This document shows positions 19,366 to 32,054 of a DNA stretch of 45,554 bases, piece after piece. The DNA comes from Endozoicomonas sp. (ex Botrylloides leachii) (GTDB lineage Bacteria > Pseudomonadota > Gammaproteobacteria > Pseudomonadales > Endozoicomonadaceae), in NCBI GenBank assembly GCA_028728195.1, contig JAQYUY010000087.1, forward strand, positions 1-45,554, given 5' to 3'. Made by a program: the position numbers and the translations under genes. Within the stretch, counting starts at the first letter, position 1; each line of letters starts with the position of its first letter. The notes under the pieces were generated by a model. That model did no database searches. It saw only the letters and a program-made list of their open reading frames with translations, and had not been told where the DNA came from.

Positions 19366-19611
19366 AACCCACTCCTTTAGTCCTTACAACGGCTAGAACG
19401 GGCTGTCGACGATTTAATCGTGAACTCAATGGTTCGCAAAGGCCCTTAACAGAATGCGTATCCCTGTAGTTGTTCCTGATTACGAAACCGCTGGTTTTTG
19501 CTCAGTAAGCGTCAACAGCTTCCCTGCGTACAAAAAACAGATCATTAACAGAAAAAATTACACTATCTGCCTAGCACTGTTCAATCCGATACACGCCTCA
19601 TTTGGGAAGAT

Positions 19612-21166
<1,555 letters not shown>

Positions 21167-21454
21167 ATGTCTATAAACAACGCACAGATTAAAGCCGCGG
21201 CCCACCTGGCTCGTCTTACCATTAATAAGCATGACGAGGCGGCTACAACCAGCACCATCAGCCAGATTCTGGAACTGGTTGATAAAATGCAAACAGTAGA
21301 TACTCATGACGTTAAGCCCATGGCACACCCTTTAGACGCTGTACAACGACTGAGAGCTGATGAGGTGACTGAAGTCGATGAGCGCGAACACCTGCAACGC
21401 CATGCACCCGCGATAGAGGAAGGTCTTTTTCTCGTACCACGGGTTATTGAATAG
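21167..21454 (+). CDS. gatC: Asp-tRNA(Asn)/Glu-tRNA(Gln) amidotransferase subunit GatC
   Basis: 95 residues, the small belt subunit that stabilises GatA on GatB. The start MSINNAQIKAAAHLARLTI matches the family pattern, and the C-terminal LRADEVTEVDEREHLQRHAPAIEEGLFLVPRVIE is typical. First gene of gatCAB. The strong AGGAGG lies 22 nt before the ATG, too far for normal use, and no closer one is visible. Confidence 0.95.
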   Translation: MSINNAQIKAAAHLARLTINKHDEAATTSTISQILELVDKMQTVDTHDVKPMAHPLDAVQRLRADEVTEVDEREHLQRHAPAIEEGLFLVPRVIE

Positions 21455-21531
21455 TGTTAAGTATGCTAACGTTATCCCGCAGAAAGCCATTAGCTTTCAT
21501 ATTGCCATGCTAAATAGCTAAACAACGACCT

Positions 21532-22989
21532 ATGTACGATAAAACACTCGCAGAACAAAGTCGAGCTCTCACTGAGGGTACCATTTCAAGTGTTGAGCTC
21601 ACCCAGAGCTACCTTGATCGCATAAAAAAACTGGACACGCATCTCAACAGTTATATTACCGTAACTGAAGAGCTAGCTTTAACTCAAGCTGCCGATGCCG
21701 ATAGGCAAAGAGCAATGGGTAATAGCCAACCTCTAATGGGTATTCCTCTAGCCTATAAGGATTTATTTTGTACTAAAGGGATTAAAACCAGTTGCGGCTC
21801 AAAAATGCTAGATAACTTTATTTCACCTTATGAATCCACAGTGACTAGCCGATTTCATAACGCGGGAGCAGTCATGCTGGGGAAAACAAACATGGATGAA
21901 TTCGCCATGGGTTCATCTAATGAGAATAGTTACTATGGACCAGTAAAAAACCCTTGGGATCATGCCGCTATTCCCGGTGGTTCTTCTGGTGGCTCTGCCG
22001 CTTGCATTGCAGCACGATTAGCTGCCGGCGCGGTAGGTACAGATACCGGTGGTTCTATTCGTCAACCAGCCTCTCACTGTGGTATTACTGGCATAAAACC
22101 AACTTATGGTCGTGTATCCCGTTACGGAATGATTGCTTATGCTTCTAGCTTGGATCAAGCCGGCCCAATGGCTCAGACAGCTGAAGATGCTGCTATGATG
22201 CTCAATATCATGGCGGGATTTGACCCCCGTGATTCTACGTCTATTGACAGAGAAGTGCCTGATTACACCGTAACACTGAACAACTCTCTAGAAGGTATGA
22301 CCATTGGTCTACCTAAGCAGTATTTTACTGGTGGCCTCAGTAGCGATGTTGAGCAACGCATTCATGAATCCATTGCCGAATACAAAAAGCTTGGCGCAAA
22401 AGTTAAAGATATCAGCCTGCCAAATAGCGAGCTATCTATTGCTGCTTACTATGTCATTGCGCCTGCGGAAGCCTCATCTAATCTATCTCGTTTTGATGGT
22501 GTGCGTTTTGGCTATCGCTGCAATAACCCTAAAAATCTCGAAGATCTCTACAAAAGAAGCCGTAGTGAAGGTTTTGGAGAAGAGGTAAAGCGTCGTATTA
22601 TTGTGGGAACTTATGCTCTGTCTTCTGGTTATTATGATGCTTATTATATCAAGGCACAAAAAATACGGCGCCTAATTTGTAACGATTACCTTAATGCTTT
22701 TAAAGAATGCGATATTATTATGGGTCCTACCGCGCCAACGCCTGCTTTTAACATAGGCGAAAAAAACAATGACCCCGTAGCTATGTATCTATCTGATATT
22801 TATACACTTTCAGTTAATCTTGCTGGATTACCTAGCATCTCAGTGCCCATTGGTCTAGGTAATAATAACCGACCCGTAGGGTTGCAAATTATCGGCCAAC
22901 ATTTTGATGAAGCCAAACTACTTAATGTTGCACATAAACTACAACAGTCGACTGATTGGCACCTAAAACAACCATCAACTCTACGCTGA
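21532..22989 (+). CDS. gatA: Glu-tRNA(Gln)/Asp-tRNA(Asn) amidotransferase subunit GatA
   Basis: 485 residues, the amidase-signature subunit that releases ammonia from glutamine and sends it to GatB. The Ser-cisSer-Lys triad is visible: Lys76 (IPLAYKDLF), Ser151 in [10 protein letters not shown] and Ser175 in DTGGS. Length and spacing match the family (Lys79/Ser154/Ser178 in well-studied members). It lies between gatC (77 bp) and gatB (16 bp), with no obvious Shine-Dalgarno before its ATG. GatCAB implies that tRNA-Asn and/or tRNA-Gln is charged indirectly in this organism. Confidence 0.98.
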   Translation: MYDKTLAEQSRALTEGTISSVELTQSYLDRIKKLDTHLNSYITVTEELALTQAADADRQRAMGNSQPLMGIPLAYKDLFCTKGIKTSCGSKMLDNFISPYESTVTSRFHNAGAVMLGKTNMDEFAMGSSNENSYYGPVKNPWDHAAIPGGSSGGSAACIAARLAAGAVGTDTGGSIRQPASHCGITGIKPTYGRVSRYGMIAYASSLDQAGPMAQTAEDAAMMLNIMAGFDPRDSTSIDREVPDYTVTLNNSLEGMTIGLPKQYFTGGLSSDVEQRIHESIAEYKKLGAKVKDISLPNSELSIAAYYVIAPAEASSNLSRFDGVRFGYRCNNPKNLEDLYKRSRSEGFGEEVKRRIIVGTYALSSGYYDAYYIKAQKIRRLICNDYLNAFKECDIIMGPTAPTPAFNIGEKNNDPVAMYLSDIYTLSVNLAGLPSISVPIGLGNNNRPVGLQIIGQHFDEAKLLNVAHKLQQSTDWHLKQPSTLR

Positions 22990-23005
22990 TTTCGAGGTAT
23001 TGATA

Positions 23006-24451
23006 ATGCAATGGGAGACAGTAATCGGGTTGGAAGTTCATGTCCAGCTCGCAACTAAAACTAAGATCTTCTCTGGCGCTGCTACTGCTTTTGGTGCAGA
23101 ACCAAATACGCAAGCATGCGCTATTGATTTAGGATTGCCCGGTACTTTGCCGATAGTAAATAAGGAAGCGGTCAATCAAGCAATCAAGTTTGGTCTGGCA
23201 ATTGGCGCCACCATAAATACAGTTAATGTATTTGAAAGAAAAAATTACTTCTATCCTGACCTACCCAAAGGCTACCAAACTACTCAGCTGGCAAAACCTA
23301 TTGTTGGTTCAGGTCATGTCAGTGTTACATTGGATGATGGTACCTACCAAACAGTTCGTATTCATCATGCCCACCTTGAAGAAGATGCAGGTAAAAGCGT
23401 TCATGAAGGCTTTCAAGGCATGTCTGGTATTGATTTGAATCGTGCAGGTACACCGCTGATAGAAATTGTTACCGAACCAGATATGCGTAGCGCTAAAGAA
23501 GCGGTTGCTGTTGCCAAAAAACTACATTCTATTGTCACCACTCTTGGCATTTGTGACGGTGAAATGGCTCAGGGTTCTATGCGCTTTGACGTTAATATTT
23601 CTGTCCGCCCTAAAGGTCAAAGAAAACTTGGTACACGTACCGAAACCAAGAATTTAAATTCTTTCCGCTTTATGGAACAGGCTATAAACAAAGAAGTTGA
23701 GCGACAAATTTATATTATTCAGGAGGGCGGTGAAGTCATTCAAGATACGCGACTTTACAATGGTGATACTGGCAAAGCGCGCTCAATGCGTAGCAAAGAA
23801 GAAGCGAATGACTACCGTTACTTTCCTTGCCCTGATCTGCTACCTATCGTAATTGAACCAAGTCTATTGGAAAAAATAAAAGCAGACATGCCAGAATTAC
23901 CCGAAGCCAAAAAAGCACGTTTCATTCAGGATATGGGGCTAAGCGAATACGATGCAGATATTCTTTCTGCTAACAGGGCAACAGCTGAATACTTTGAAGC
24001 CGCAATGAAACATGCTGGAGATTCCAAACTAACGGCCAACTGGGTTATAGGTGAGCTGGCAAAAGCACTCAATCGAGATGATATTACGATTATTAACAGC
24101 CCAGTGTCTGCTGAAGTTTTAGGCGGCCTAATTGCGCGCATCAAAGATAATACCATTTCTGGAAAAATCGCCAAGCAGGTTTTTGAAGCATTATGGAAAG
24201 GTGAGGGATACTCAGCAGATGATGTCATTGAGAAAAAAGGCTTAAAACAAGTAACGGATACTAGTGCAATTGAAAGCATGGTTGACCAAGTGTTAGCTGC
24301 CTGCCATAAACAGGTTGAACAGTATCGCTCTGCTCCTATAGAAAAGCGTGGCAAAATGATGGGTTTTTTTGTGGGTCAGTGTATGAAAGCCTCCAAAGGA
24401 AAAGCTAACCCGACGATGGTTAATGAAATCCTAAAAGCTAAGCTAGAATAA
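23006..24451 (+). CDS. gatB: Glu-tRNA(Gln)/Asp-tRNA(Asn) amidotransferase subunit GatB
   Basis: 481 residues. It binds mischarged Glu-tRNA(Gln) or Asp-tRNA(Asn), phosphorylates the side chain with ATP and amidates it with ammonia from GatA. The N-terminus [15 protein letters not shown], the metal- and substrate-binding [25 protein letters not shown] and the C-terminal YqeY-like tail domain (VNEILKAKL) are clear. I chose ATG 23006-23008 over a TTG two codons upstream because GAGG lies 8 nt before it and family members begin MxWExVIGLE. Confidence 0.97.
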   Translation: MQWETVIGLEVHVQLATKTKIFSGAATAFGAEPNTQACAIDLGLPGTLPIVNKEAVNQAIKFGLAIGATINTVNVFERKNYFYPDLPKGYQTTQLAKPIVGSGHVSVTLDDGTYQTVRIHHAHLEEDAGKSVHEGFQGMSGIDLNRAGTPLIEIVTEPDMRSAKEAVAVAKKLHSIVTTLGICDGEMAQGSMRFDVNISVRPKGQRKLGTRTETKNLNSFRFMEQAINKEVERQIYIIQEGGEVIQDTRLYNGDTGKARSMRSKEEANDYRYFPCPDLLPIVIEPSLLEKIKADMPELPEAKKARFIQDMGLSEYDADILSANRATAEYFEAAMKHAGDSKLTANWVIGELAKALNRDDITIINSPVSAEVLGGLIARIKDNTISGKIAKQVFEALWKGEGYSADDVIEKKGLKQVTDTSAIESMVDQVLAACHKQVEQYRSAPIEKRGKMMGFFVGQCMKASKGKANPTMVNEILKAKLE

Positions 24452-24718
24452 TATGATCTCTTTAATTAGAATAAAAACGTCAGATAACATCTATTTTTTG
24501 CTTATTTGTAACGATGTTACCAAGCTAAAAAATAAGAAAACCAAAAGATTTAAACGTCGATATTTGTCTAACTTATCTAAAAAAATACAACCAGAGGCAT
24601 AGTCCTCTGTTATACTGCTTTTACACAATATATACTTTCCGATAAAGGTGTTGAATTTCAGCTTACAGTTCTGACAAAGGCTGTGAACACCCCTTAAGAA
24701 CAAACTAAATAAGTTGAT

Positions 24719-25585
24719 ATGCATCAAAATATATCATTTACCTCGCAGCGGCTTACTATTGCCGGTCACCTTTACCTGCCAGAAAAAGGTCATAAGCCTT
24801 TTCCTTTGGTCATTCTCTGTCATGGTTTTTGTGGTGTTAAAGAGCTTCTAATTCCTAACTATGCCGACTATTTTTCTAGGCATGGCTATGCTGTATTAAC
24901 ATTTGATTATCGCGGTTTTGGCGAAAGTCAGGGAGAACAGGGAAGACTGCAAGCTAATTATCAGATAGATGATATTCTGTCTGCTATTGACTATGGTGTT
25001 AGCCTTAATAATATTGATCCTGAGCGGATAGCACTGTGGGGTACGTCTTTTGGCGGAGCTAATGCAGTTGTCGCAGCCGCAAAAGATCATCGGATTAAGT
25101 GTCTATTAATACAGCTAGCATTTGCTGATGGGGAGCGGGTCATTACTGGCCGTATGTCTGAGGAAGAAAAGCTTCGGCTCCAGAAAAGCATAGAGCGGAT
25201 GAAAATAAAAAAATCAACGACTGGCCGAGAAATGATGGTGCCTATTGCCAAGATTCTCTCCGACCCACAATCAGTTGATTTTTACAAAACTTATAGGATG
25301 CAATTTCCAGCATTAGGAATCAAAATTCCCTTTCTAACTATTGCGGAAACTATGCAACATAAGCCTGAACAGTATATTAAAGATATCGCAGCTCCTGTAA
25401 TGATCGTTGCGGCCGAAAATGATGGCGTAAATCCTGCTGAAGAGTCAAAGCGTTTGTATGCTTTAGCCTCTGAGCCAAAGCAGCTGCATATAGAGGCCAA
25501 AGCCACACACTACGAACTCTACAATAGCAAACATTTTAATCATGTCGTAAACCGACAATTGAAGTGGCTAAAGGCGCATTGTTAA
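24719..25585 (+). CDS. Alpha/beta hydrolase (S33-type esterase/peptidase fold)
   Basis: 288 residues. The oxyanion region HGFCG (35-39), DYRGFGES (63-70) and nucleophile elbow GTSFGG (108-113, Ser110) are followed by the acid AENDG (Asp235) and His264 in ATHYELY, giving a complete triad. The fold and layout resemble dienelactone-hydrolase or serine aminopeptidase-like esterases. No signal peptide, so probably cytoplasmic. Substrate unknown. It stands alone after gatB (~267 bp gap). Confidence 0.85.
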   Translation: MHQNISFTSQRLTIAGHLYLPEKGHKPFPLVILCHGFCGVKELLIPNYADYFSRHGYAVLTFDYRGFGESQGEQGRLQANYQIDDILSAIDYGVSLNNIDPERIALWGTSFGGANAVVAAAKDHRIKCLLIQLAFADGERVITGRMSEEEKLRLQKSIERMKIKKSTTGREMMVPIAKILSDPQSVDFYKTYRMQFPALGIKIPFLTIAETMQHKPEQYIKDIAAPVMIVAAENDGVNPAEESKRLYALASEPKQLHIEAKATHYELYNSKHFNHVVNRQLKWLKAHC

Positions 25586-25613
25586 TATTAATTTAATAAG
25601 GTCCTAGCATAAA

Positions 25614-25715
25614 ATGTCGGGATACCTTCTCAGACGAATAGTATTTTTCCTATCCTCATCGTTATTTTTATTCATTATCAAAGCGGCTTCGGTGACTATT
25701 TTTGCATTTAGCTAA
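25614..25715 (+). CDS. Possible 33-residue small membrane protein
   Basis: A short ATG-to-TAA frame encoding MSGYLLRRIVFFLSSSLFLF and a hydrophobic remainder, consistent with one membrane helix after a basic start. The AAGG upstream is too distant (about 13 nt) to be convincing. It could be a chance ORF or an N-terminal relic of a permease. Low confidence. Confidence 0.2.
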   Translation: MSGYLLRRIVFFLSSSLFLFIIKAASVTIFAFS

Positions 25716-25778
25716 CTTAATATATTGCGTATTGGCGTTCAATCTTATCTTGTATTATAACAAAGGGTGCAGATCTTT

Positions 25779-26235
25779 ATGATTTACCTGCCAAAAAAAA
25801 TTTATATTTTCACACCCAGATTTTGGCAGTCTCATAATAACTCGCTTGATATGTTCGAATACTAGTCGAGTGGACTTCAGATTAACACTAAATAGTCATC
25901 TGTATTGCCATGCAATGTATTTTGAGCGACATGATCGTTATAATATCGAGATAACAGAGTTTGGTTATGGTGATATTGATTTTCCTATTTTTTTTCAAAA
26001 TAAGGGGATTTCTTATATCTACCACTATATCGAAGCACTGACTGCACTGGAAATTGGATCAGTTTATTTTGCGGTGGATAGCGTCGTTTCTCATCATTTA
26101 AGGCATGCTCTGCACAGAAGTGGTATGGAAAATAAGTTTTCCCTAAATAGCTTCCATGGATACCCTGTTATGATTCAGGCAAAAGCAAAAGAATGCTTTA
26201 TCGCAAAAAATTGGATGTTAGACTCATCGTCATAA
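25779..26235 (+). pseudogene. Hypothetical gene with apparent one-base frame interruption
   Basis: An ATG at 25779-25781 (AAAGGG upstream) opens a 28-codon frame, MIYLPKKIYIF onward, that stops at 25863. A run of eight A (25793-25800) lies inside it. In the next frame an open stretch runs from 25783 to the stop at 26235, and a single-base change at the A-run would join both into a ~152-residue protein. The conventional ORF in the second frame starts at TTG 25846 or ATG 25915 (FERHDRYNIEITEFGYGDID and on to NWMLDSSS). I recognise no family or motif and no signal peptide. It may be a broken gene, a slippage-controlled gene, a sequence error, or a shorter intact gene from 25846. Confidence 0.4.
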
Positions 26236-26553
26236 ATAATTAAGATGATAGTTGCTTATACCGCTCAGCCAGAAGACAACGAATAGAACATAATAATATA
26301 AATTTTCTAGCCCGACTAAAGCGCCTTATACGAAGGAATACCTGCTTTTCTAAATAAGCCAAACCATGCTATAGAGCAATTAGCGAATTCATATACTGCG
26401 AGCACTATCAACTGATTTTAATCATTGTCAGCCTCTGGCATACAGCAGAGGCTTGTATCTACATAGGCTTGCAAGCATATTTTTAAGCATCTAAGCTTTT
26501 TTTCAATTCAAGCTCGCTAGCCTGTCAGCAACTAATGAGATAAGTCAAATGCG
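26236..26553. other. Intergenic region before slyB-like gene
   Basis: 318 bp with no supported ORF. It contains one hairpin, GCCTCTG (26431-26437) with CAGAGGC (26446-26452) and an 8-nt loop, without a U-tract. It lies between two genes pointing towards each other and may help end transcription. Confidence 0.4.
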
Positions 26554-27030
26554 TTATTGCACTTTCACAACACGACTGGTATCACCCTGACTCAAGATTT
26601 TAACATTGTCTCCCTTTGTCAAAGGCGCATTCGGGTCTACCTGCTGTACAACAGAAATATATCGACCATTGTCCAATTTGATGGTTAGCTCTATTCCTTG
26701 CTTGGTTGTCAGTTTCTGTTCAGCCATGTTGCCCAACACACCACCTGCCACAGCGCCTGCAATCGCCGCAACAGAGCTACCACTGCCTTCACCAATATTA
26801 GATCCTGCCGCTATGCCACCAATAGCTCCACCAGCTAAACTGCCAACACCTGATTGAGTGCCCTGTAATTTAACAAATTTTACCTCGGTAATGGTGCCAA
26901 AGTTGACGTTCTGTGTAGTTCTTGCTTCATCTCGAGAATAGGTTTCCCCTGTTAAATCTGACATACAGCCTGATAACATCATAACCAAAAGCGACATTAG
27001 TACCATTGGTGTTATTTTATTTACTACCAT
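26554..27030 (-). CDS. slyB: SlyB-like outer-membrane lipoprotein with glycine-zipper 2TM domain
   Basis: 158 residues, the SlyB/Pcp length. Lipoprotein signal peptide with lipobox LSGC (Cys22). Residues ~62-105 form a glycine-zipper double-helix segment (GVGSLAGGAIGGIAAG, then AAIAGAVAGGVLGNMAE), followed by a beta domain ending DNGRYISVVQQVDPNAPLTKGDNVKIL. SlyB proteins insert in the outer membrane, form rings around barrel proteins and respond to envelope stress (PhoPQ in enterobacteria). Monocistronic, convergent with the hypothetical gene upstream. Confidence 0.88.
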   Translation of the reverse strand: MVVNKITPMVLMSLLVMMLSGCMSDLTGETYSRDEARTTQNVNFGTITEVKFVKLQGTQSGVGSLAGGAIGGIAAGSNIGEGSGSSVAAIAGAVAGGVLGNMAEQKLTTKQGIELTIKLDNGRYISVVQQVDPNAPLTKGDNVKILSQGDTSRVVKVQ

Positions 27031-27307
27031 ACAATCTCCAGCTTATTTTAGTTTCATGCCCACCGATTTATAAGATATTATGTTATCACTTCGGATTTCA
27101 CTCATCTTAGTTATGGGCTGTTTGTAAAAACTTTAATTTCTCTTAGTTTGTACTTTGTAACATTTTTATATTCAAAGAGTATACAAAATTATACTTGCTT
27201 ATACCTATAGAACTTGAAAAATTTAGCGTTTGTCTATCTCATTTTATTGATACAGAAAAACGTTAGCGCTTTTTATCAACATAATGAGGCAACAAAGTAT
27301 ATTCGCT

Positions 27308-30300
27308 TTACTTCAACCATGCTCTTGCATTACGAAACATTTGTATCCAAGGGCCATGTTCTGCCCAACTATCTGGGTGCCAACTATGTTGAACCGTTCT
27401 GAATAGGCGCTCTGGATGAGGCATCATGATGGTGACTCTTCCATCTTCTGATGTAAGACCAGTTATACCTTGAGTGGTTCCATTGGGATTGTAAGGGTAG
27501 CGCTGAGTCGGTCGACCTGTATTATCAATATATTTCAGTGCTATTTGCCTTTTTTCTGCTAGGGCTGCAAGCTGTCCCTCTTTTGAAAATTCAGCTAAAC
27601 CTTCTCCGTGCGCGACAGCAATAGGCATTCTAGCGCCCACCATATTTGACAGTAAGAGTGATTGACTAGGCTGCACTTCAACCATAACCAAGCGTGACTC
27701 AAACTGTTCAGATTGATTTCTAACAAAGTGCGGCCAGTGCTCTGTGCCAGGAATCAACTCATGAAGGTTAGATAACATCTGACAACCATTACAAACACCC
27801 AAAGTAAAGCTATCCTGCCGATCAAAAAAGTATGCAAACTGATCTCTTAAGCTTTCATTACACAAAATCGATTTAGCCCAACCTTCTCCTGCGCCTAAAA
27901 CATCACCATAAGAAAACCCACCGCAAGCTGCTAGCCCTTGATAATCTTTGAGCTGTCGTCGTCCTGTAATCAAATCGCTCATATGCACGTCAATCGCAGA
28001 AAAACCCGAACACTCAAATGCAGCAGCCATTTCTGTATGGCCATTTACTCCTTGTTCACGCAGAATCGCAATAGCCGGTCTTACACCTGTAGCAATATAA
28101 GGTGCAGCAATATCCTTTCGCACATCAAAAGGAACAGCCGCATGAAGCCCTTGGTCATGATCATCAAGCAAATTATCAAATTCTTGTTGAGCACACGCTT
28201 CATTATCGCGCATTGCCTGTATTCGATAGCTAGTTTCAGCCCACCAGCGTTGAAATTTTACCCGGCTTTCATGCAATACGGGCTCACCATTAAAAGTAAA
28301 GCAGATGCTCTGCCCACCTCTTAATGTTCCGATGGTATGACTGCATTCACCCAGACCATTTTGAGCTAATATATCTTTCACCTTACCTTTATTGTCTCGA
28401 TGAACTTGTATCACTGCACCGAGTTCTTCATTAAATAAAGTAGAAAGCACCTGACTTTCGGTTGTTATTAACTTATTCAAGTTAACAGTAATACCGGTGC
28501 GCCCAGCAAAGGTCATTTCTATTAACGTTGTGAATAAACCACCATCTGAACGGTCGTGATATGCAATAAGGTAATCGTTTGCAATCAGAGTTTGGACGGC
28601 TGCAAAAAATCCTTTAAGATCTTTAGGGTTGTCAAGATCAGGTGCTTCATTGCCCACTTGGCAGTACACTTGCGCGAGCGCTGATCCCCCCAGACGGTTT
28701 TTACCTCGGCCTAAATCAATAACAATAAGGTCAGTATCTCCTTGATCCGTTCTGAGTTGTGGTGTGACCGTTTTACGAATATCAATAACAGGAGCAAAAG
28801 CAGAGACAATAAGCGATAAAGGTGATGTGACCGACTTACTCTTTCGATCGTCATGCCAGCTGGTTTTCATTGACATGGAATCCTTGCCTACCGGAATACA
28901 AATACCCAATTCAGCACAGAGCTCCATTGCCACTGCCTGAACTGTATCAAACAGTCGCACATCTTCTCCAGGGGCACCAGCTGCTGCCATCCAGTTAGCA
29001 GACAGTTTAATATCGCCAATGTTAGTAATGCGGCTGCTGGCGATATTCGTGATTGCTTCCGCGACCGCCATACGGCCTGATGCGGGGGCATTAACAAGTG
29101 CAATAGGTGCACGTTCACCTATAGCCATGGCTTCTCCAGTATAGGTATTAAAACTTGTAGCAGTAACAGCACAATCCGCCACGGGTACCTGCCATGGGCC
29201 AACCATCTGATCTTGGGCTACTAGCCCCGTTACGGTTCTATCACCAATAGTGATGAGGAAACTTTTACTGGCCACCACCGGCAACTTGAGCACATTTTGT
29301 ACAGTATCCAGTACAGTGACGTCACCCAGCATCAAGGGCGCGACGTGTATAGCTGAGCGTGTCACGTCTTGGTGCATTCGAGGCGGTTTTCCTAACAATG
29401 TCGCAAGTGGCATAGCCACGGGTGTATTATTAAAATAACTATCTTCTACCTGTAATTGTTTTTCTTCTGTTGCTTTGCCCACAATAGCATAAGGGCAGCG
29501 TTCTCTTTGACAGATAGCCTCAAACTGAGCCAGTCTATTCGGCGCAATAGCTAATACATAACGTTCTTGAGATTCATTGCACCACAGCGCTAGCGGTGAC
29601 ATCCCTGGCTCATCATTATCAATAGCGCGTAACTGGAAGTGACCACCGCGGCCACCGTCATTGACGAGCTCAGGCAGCGCATTAGATAACCCACCTGCCC
29701 CCACATCGTGGATAAAGCTAATCGGGTTTTTGTTGCCCAGTTGCCAGCATCGATCGATAACCTCTTGACAGCGACGCTCCATTTCTGGATTGCCCCTTTG
29801 TACACTAGAAAAATCAAGTTCTTCCTGTCCGTCACCTGACGCGATTGATGAGGCAGAACCGCCGCCAAGACCAATCTGCATGGCAGGCCCACCTAGTACA
29901 ACCAAGGATGCATTGACAGGTATCGGGTCTTTTTCAACATGATCATCACGAATATTACCCAGACCACCAGCGAGCATTATTGGCTTATGATAACCATACA
30001 CCTGTAACCCTTGCTCAGTGTTAACTGCAGTTTCCAATGTTCTGAAATAACCACATAAGCCTGGGCGACCAAATTCATTATTGAAGCTTGCACTTCCCAA
30101 GGGGCCTTCAGTCATAATATCAAGGGCTGAAACAAGCCGATCCGGTTTGCCATAAGGGTGTTCCCAAGACTGCTGAAAGCCAGGGATATTTAGATTAGAA
30201 ACAGAAAAACCAGTAAGCCCTGCTTTTGGTTTGGCGCCTTTTCCTGTTGCACCTTCATCCCTAATTTCACCACCTGCTCCAGTAGACGCACCTTGCCAAG

Positions 30301-31210
30301 GAGAAATCGCGGTAGGATGATTATGGGTTTCTACTTTCATTAGGATATGCACATCTTCCGCAGAATACTGATATGCTTGTGACTGGGGCTCTGGATAAAA
30401 ACGTTGGGCTTTGAACCCATTGATAACCGATGCATTATCTTTGTAGGCTGATAGCACACCCTTGTTATTCATCTGATGGGTTGTGCGAATCATCTGAAAC
30501 AGAGAGTGCTCTTGTTTTACACCATCAATAGACCAAGACGCATTAAAAATCTTATGCCGACAATGTTCGGAGTTAGCCTGAGCAAACATCATCAGTTCGA
30601 CATCTGTTGGATTGCGTTGCATCTTCTGATAATTGTCAAACAGGTAATCTATTTCATCACTTACAAGCGCCAGACCTAACTGCTGGTTAGCCGCTAAAAG
30701 CGCGGCTTTGCCGCCAGCTTGCAGGTCAATTTCTACTAAAGGTTCTGGCTCAAACTCTAAAAATAACCGCTCTGCATCCTGCATATTATATAGAACCGTT
30801 TCTGTCATCCTATCATGGAGTTCACCTGCCACCAGCTCTCGCTCACTAACAGATAGCGGTTTTGTAACGTCCAGATAATAAGCAACGCCTCGCTCTATGC
30901 GCTTAACCTGAGCTAAATCACAATTATGAGCAATTTCTGTTGCTTTGCTTGACCAAGGAGATAAGGTACCAAGACGCGGCGTAATGAGAAATAAATGGTC
31001 TGATGGATTCTGTCGGCATTTCTGTGAACCGTAGGTTAATAAGCGTTGAAGAACACTATATTTCTGTTTGTTGAGCTTCGAGTGAAGAGCAACAAAGTGC
31101 TGATATTCTCCATAAATACCGGTCACGCTCGGTACTTTCTCTTGAACAGAGAGAAGCAGCTTATGAGCACGAAAATCAGAAAGTGTTGGGGTGCCACGCA
31201 ATATCAGCAT
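27308..31210 (-). CDS. purL: Phosphoribosylformylglycinamidine synthase (large single-chain type)
   Basis: 1300 residues (E. coli 1295). It converts FGAR, glutamine and ATP to FGAM in purine synthesis. N-terminal PurS-like region, FGAM synthetase domains with [12 protein letters not shown] and [23 protein letters not shown], a second AIRS-like half, and a C-terminal class I glutamine amidotransferase with nucleophile GVCNGCQML and the His-Glu pair in MMPHPERLF. The start [19 protein letters not shown] matches the family. The gene stands alone, with tadA 135 bp upstream in the same orientation. Confidence 0.98.
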   Translation of the reverse strand: MLILRGTPTLSDFRAHKLLLSVQEKVPSVTGIYGEYQHFVALHSKLNKQKYSVLQRLLTYGSQKCRQNPSDHLFLITPRLGTLSPWSSKATEIAHNCDLAQVKRIERGVAYYLDVTKPLSVSERELVAGELHDRMTETVLYNMQDAERLFLEFEPEPLVEIDLQAGGKAALLAANQQLGLALVSDEIDYLFDNYQKMQRNPTDVELMMFAQANSEHCRHKIFNASWSIDGVKQEHSLFQMIRTTHQMNNKGVLSAYKDNASVINGFKAQRFYPEPQSQAYQYSAEDVHILMKVETHNHPTAISPWQGASTGAGGEIRDEGATGKGAKPKAGLTGFSVSNLNIPGFQQSWEHPYGKPDRLVSALDIMTEGPLGSASFNNEFGRPGLCGYFRTLETAVNTEQGLQVYGYHKPIMLAGGLGNIRDDHVEKDPIPVNASLVVLGGPAMQIGLGGGSASSIASGDGQEELDFSSVQRGNPEMERRCQEVIDRCWQLGNKNPISFIHDVGAGGLSNALPELVNDGGRGGHFQLRAIDNDEPGMSPLALWCNESQERYVLAIAPNRLAQFEAICQRERCPYAIVGKATEEKQLQVEDSYFNNTPVAMPLATLLGKPPRMHQDVTRSAIHVAPLMLGDVTVLDTVQNVLKLPVVASKSFLITIGDRTVTGLVAQDQMVGPWQVPVADCAVTATSFNTYTGEAMAIGERAPIALVNAPASGRMAVAEAITNIASSRITNIGDIKLSANWMAAAGAPGEDVRLFDTVQAVAMELCAELGICIPVGKDSMSMKTSWHDDRKSKSVTSPLSLIVSAFAPVIDIRKTVTPQLRTDQGDTDLIVIDLGRGKNRLGGSALAQVYCQVGNEAPDLDNPKDLKGFFAAVQTLIANDYLIAYHDRSDGGLFTTLIEMTFAGRTGITVNLNKLITTESQVLSTLFNEELGAVIQVHRDNKGKVKDILAQNGLGECSHTIGTLRGGQSICFTFNGEPVLHESRVKFQRWWAETSYRIQAMRDNEACAQQEFDNLLDDHDQGLHAAVPFDVRKDIAAPYIATGVRPAIAILREQGVNGHTEMAAAFECSGFSAIDVHMSDLITGRRQLKDYQGLAACGGFSYGDVLGAGEGWAKSILCNESLRDQFAYFFDRQDSFTLGVCNGCQMLSNLHELIPGTEHWPHFVRNQSEQFESRLVMVEVQPSQSLLLSNMVGARMPIAVAHGEGLAEFSKEGQLAALAEKRQIALKYIDNTGRPTQRYPYNPNGTTQGITGLTSEDGRVTIMMPHPERLFRTVQHSWHPDSWAEHGPWIQMFRNARAWLK

Positions 31211-31345
31211 CTTTAGGCTTGTCCTTAGACTTAACTCAGCAACGTCATAGGGTGTGTATCATAATCGAAACGCACCCTAGGAAACCAGCGACAGAGTAAT
31301 GTCATTGCAAAGGAGGTGTTTTTGCTCTACTTAATGGTTAAGAGG

Positions 31346-31837
31346 CTACAGTGCTACCTTCTCTTTAACCTGTTGGCGCCTCATTTTAAAAAATGCACTA
31401 ATGATCTCACTGCACTCTTTAGCCATCACTCCGGCGGTTACTTTTATCTTATAATTCATCTGCGGTTGAGCTAACACATTGCTCATGCTAACAATCGCAC
31501 CTGCTTTTGGCTCAGAAGCACCATAAATAACTCGGCGCACCCTGCTGTGAACGAGAGCACCTGCACACATCGTGCAAGGCTCAAGCGTGACATAAAGATC
31601 ACAGTTTATCAGTCGGTAATTCCCTATCGCGATTGCCGCTGCCTGTAAGACCAAAATTTCTGCATGAGCCACTGGATTACAGCTAGAAATCGGTTGGTTG
31701 TGTGCCCTAGCAATGATTTTTTTGTCATAAACAACAACAGCTCCGACGGGCACTTCGCCTTTTAACGCAGCTTTTCTGGCTTCATCAAGCGCTTCTGCCA
31801 TCCAGACATTATTACTAATGTTTGATAAATCTGTCAT
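31346..31837 (-). CDS. tadA: tRNA-specific adenosine deaminase TadA
   Basis: 163 residues (E. coli 167). It deaminates A34 of tRNA-Arg(ACG) to inosine. Zinc/cytidine-deaminase motifs HAE (58-60, catalytic Glu60) and PCTMC (87-91, zinc Cys88 and Cys91) are present, with GEVPVGAVVV at 27-36. C-terminal basic helix FFKMRRQQVK is typical of TadA tRNA binding. Upstream of purL in the same orientation; the two could be cotranscribed. Confidence 0.96.
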   Translation of the reverse strand: MTDLSNISNNVWMAEALDEARKAALKGEVPVGAVVVYDKKIIARAHNQPISSCNPVAHAEILVLQAAAIAIGNYRLINCDLYVTLEPCTMCAGALVHSRVRRVIYGASEPKAGAIVSMSNVLAQPQMNYKIKVTAGVMAKECSEIISAFFKMRRQQVKEKVAL

Positions 31838-32054
31838 ACATAACCACTAGCAGCGATAGGCAATGCAGCACGGTTTGTAGCCGCAAATTAAAAATACTTA
31901 AATAATACACACTATTAAATATTATATCGAAAATAGAAAAACATATAAAAAAATATATTGCCTTTAATAATTTCACAATGCGACCGAGATATGAGATATA
32001 TAGTAAGAACTACATCACTTTTTACTGATTTGTTACCAGCGGAGGGTATAATCA

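Noticed and set aside
24491-24727. Minus-strand 78-codon ORF between gatB and the hydrolase gene
   Set aside because: Low-complexity, no ribosome-binding site, overlaps the hydrolase start on the other strand and has no recognisable domain; most likely a chance frame in AT-rich DNA.
26431-26452. Hairpin as a Rho-independent terminator
   Set aside because: Stem of 7-8 bp is real, but neither strand has a U-tract; kept only as a note in the intergenic entry.
27214-27402. Plus-strand 62-codon ORF at the end of purL
   Set aside because: Half of it is the antisense of the purL C-terminus; composition and start context give no support.
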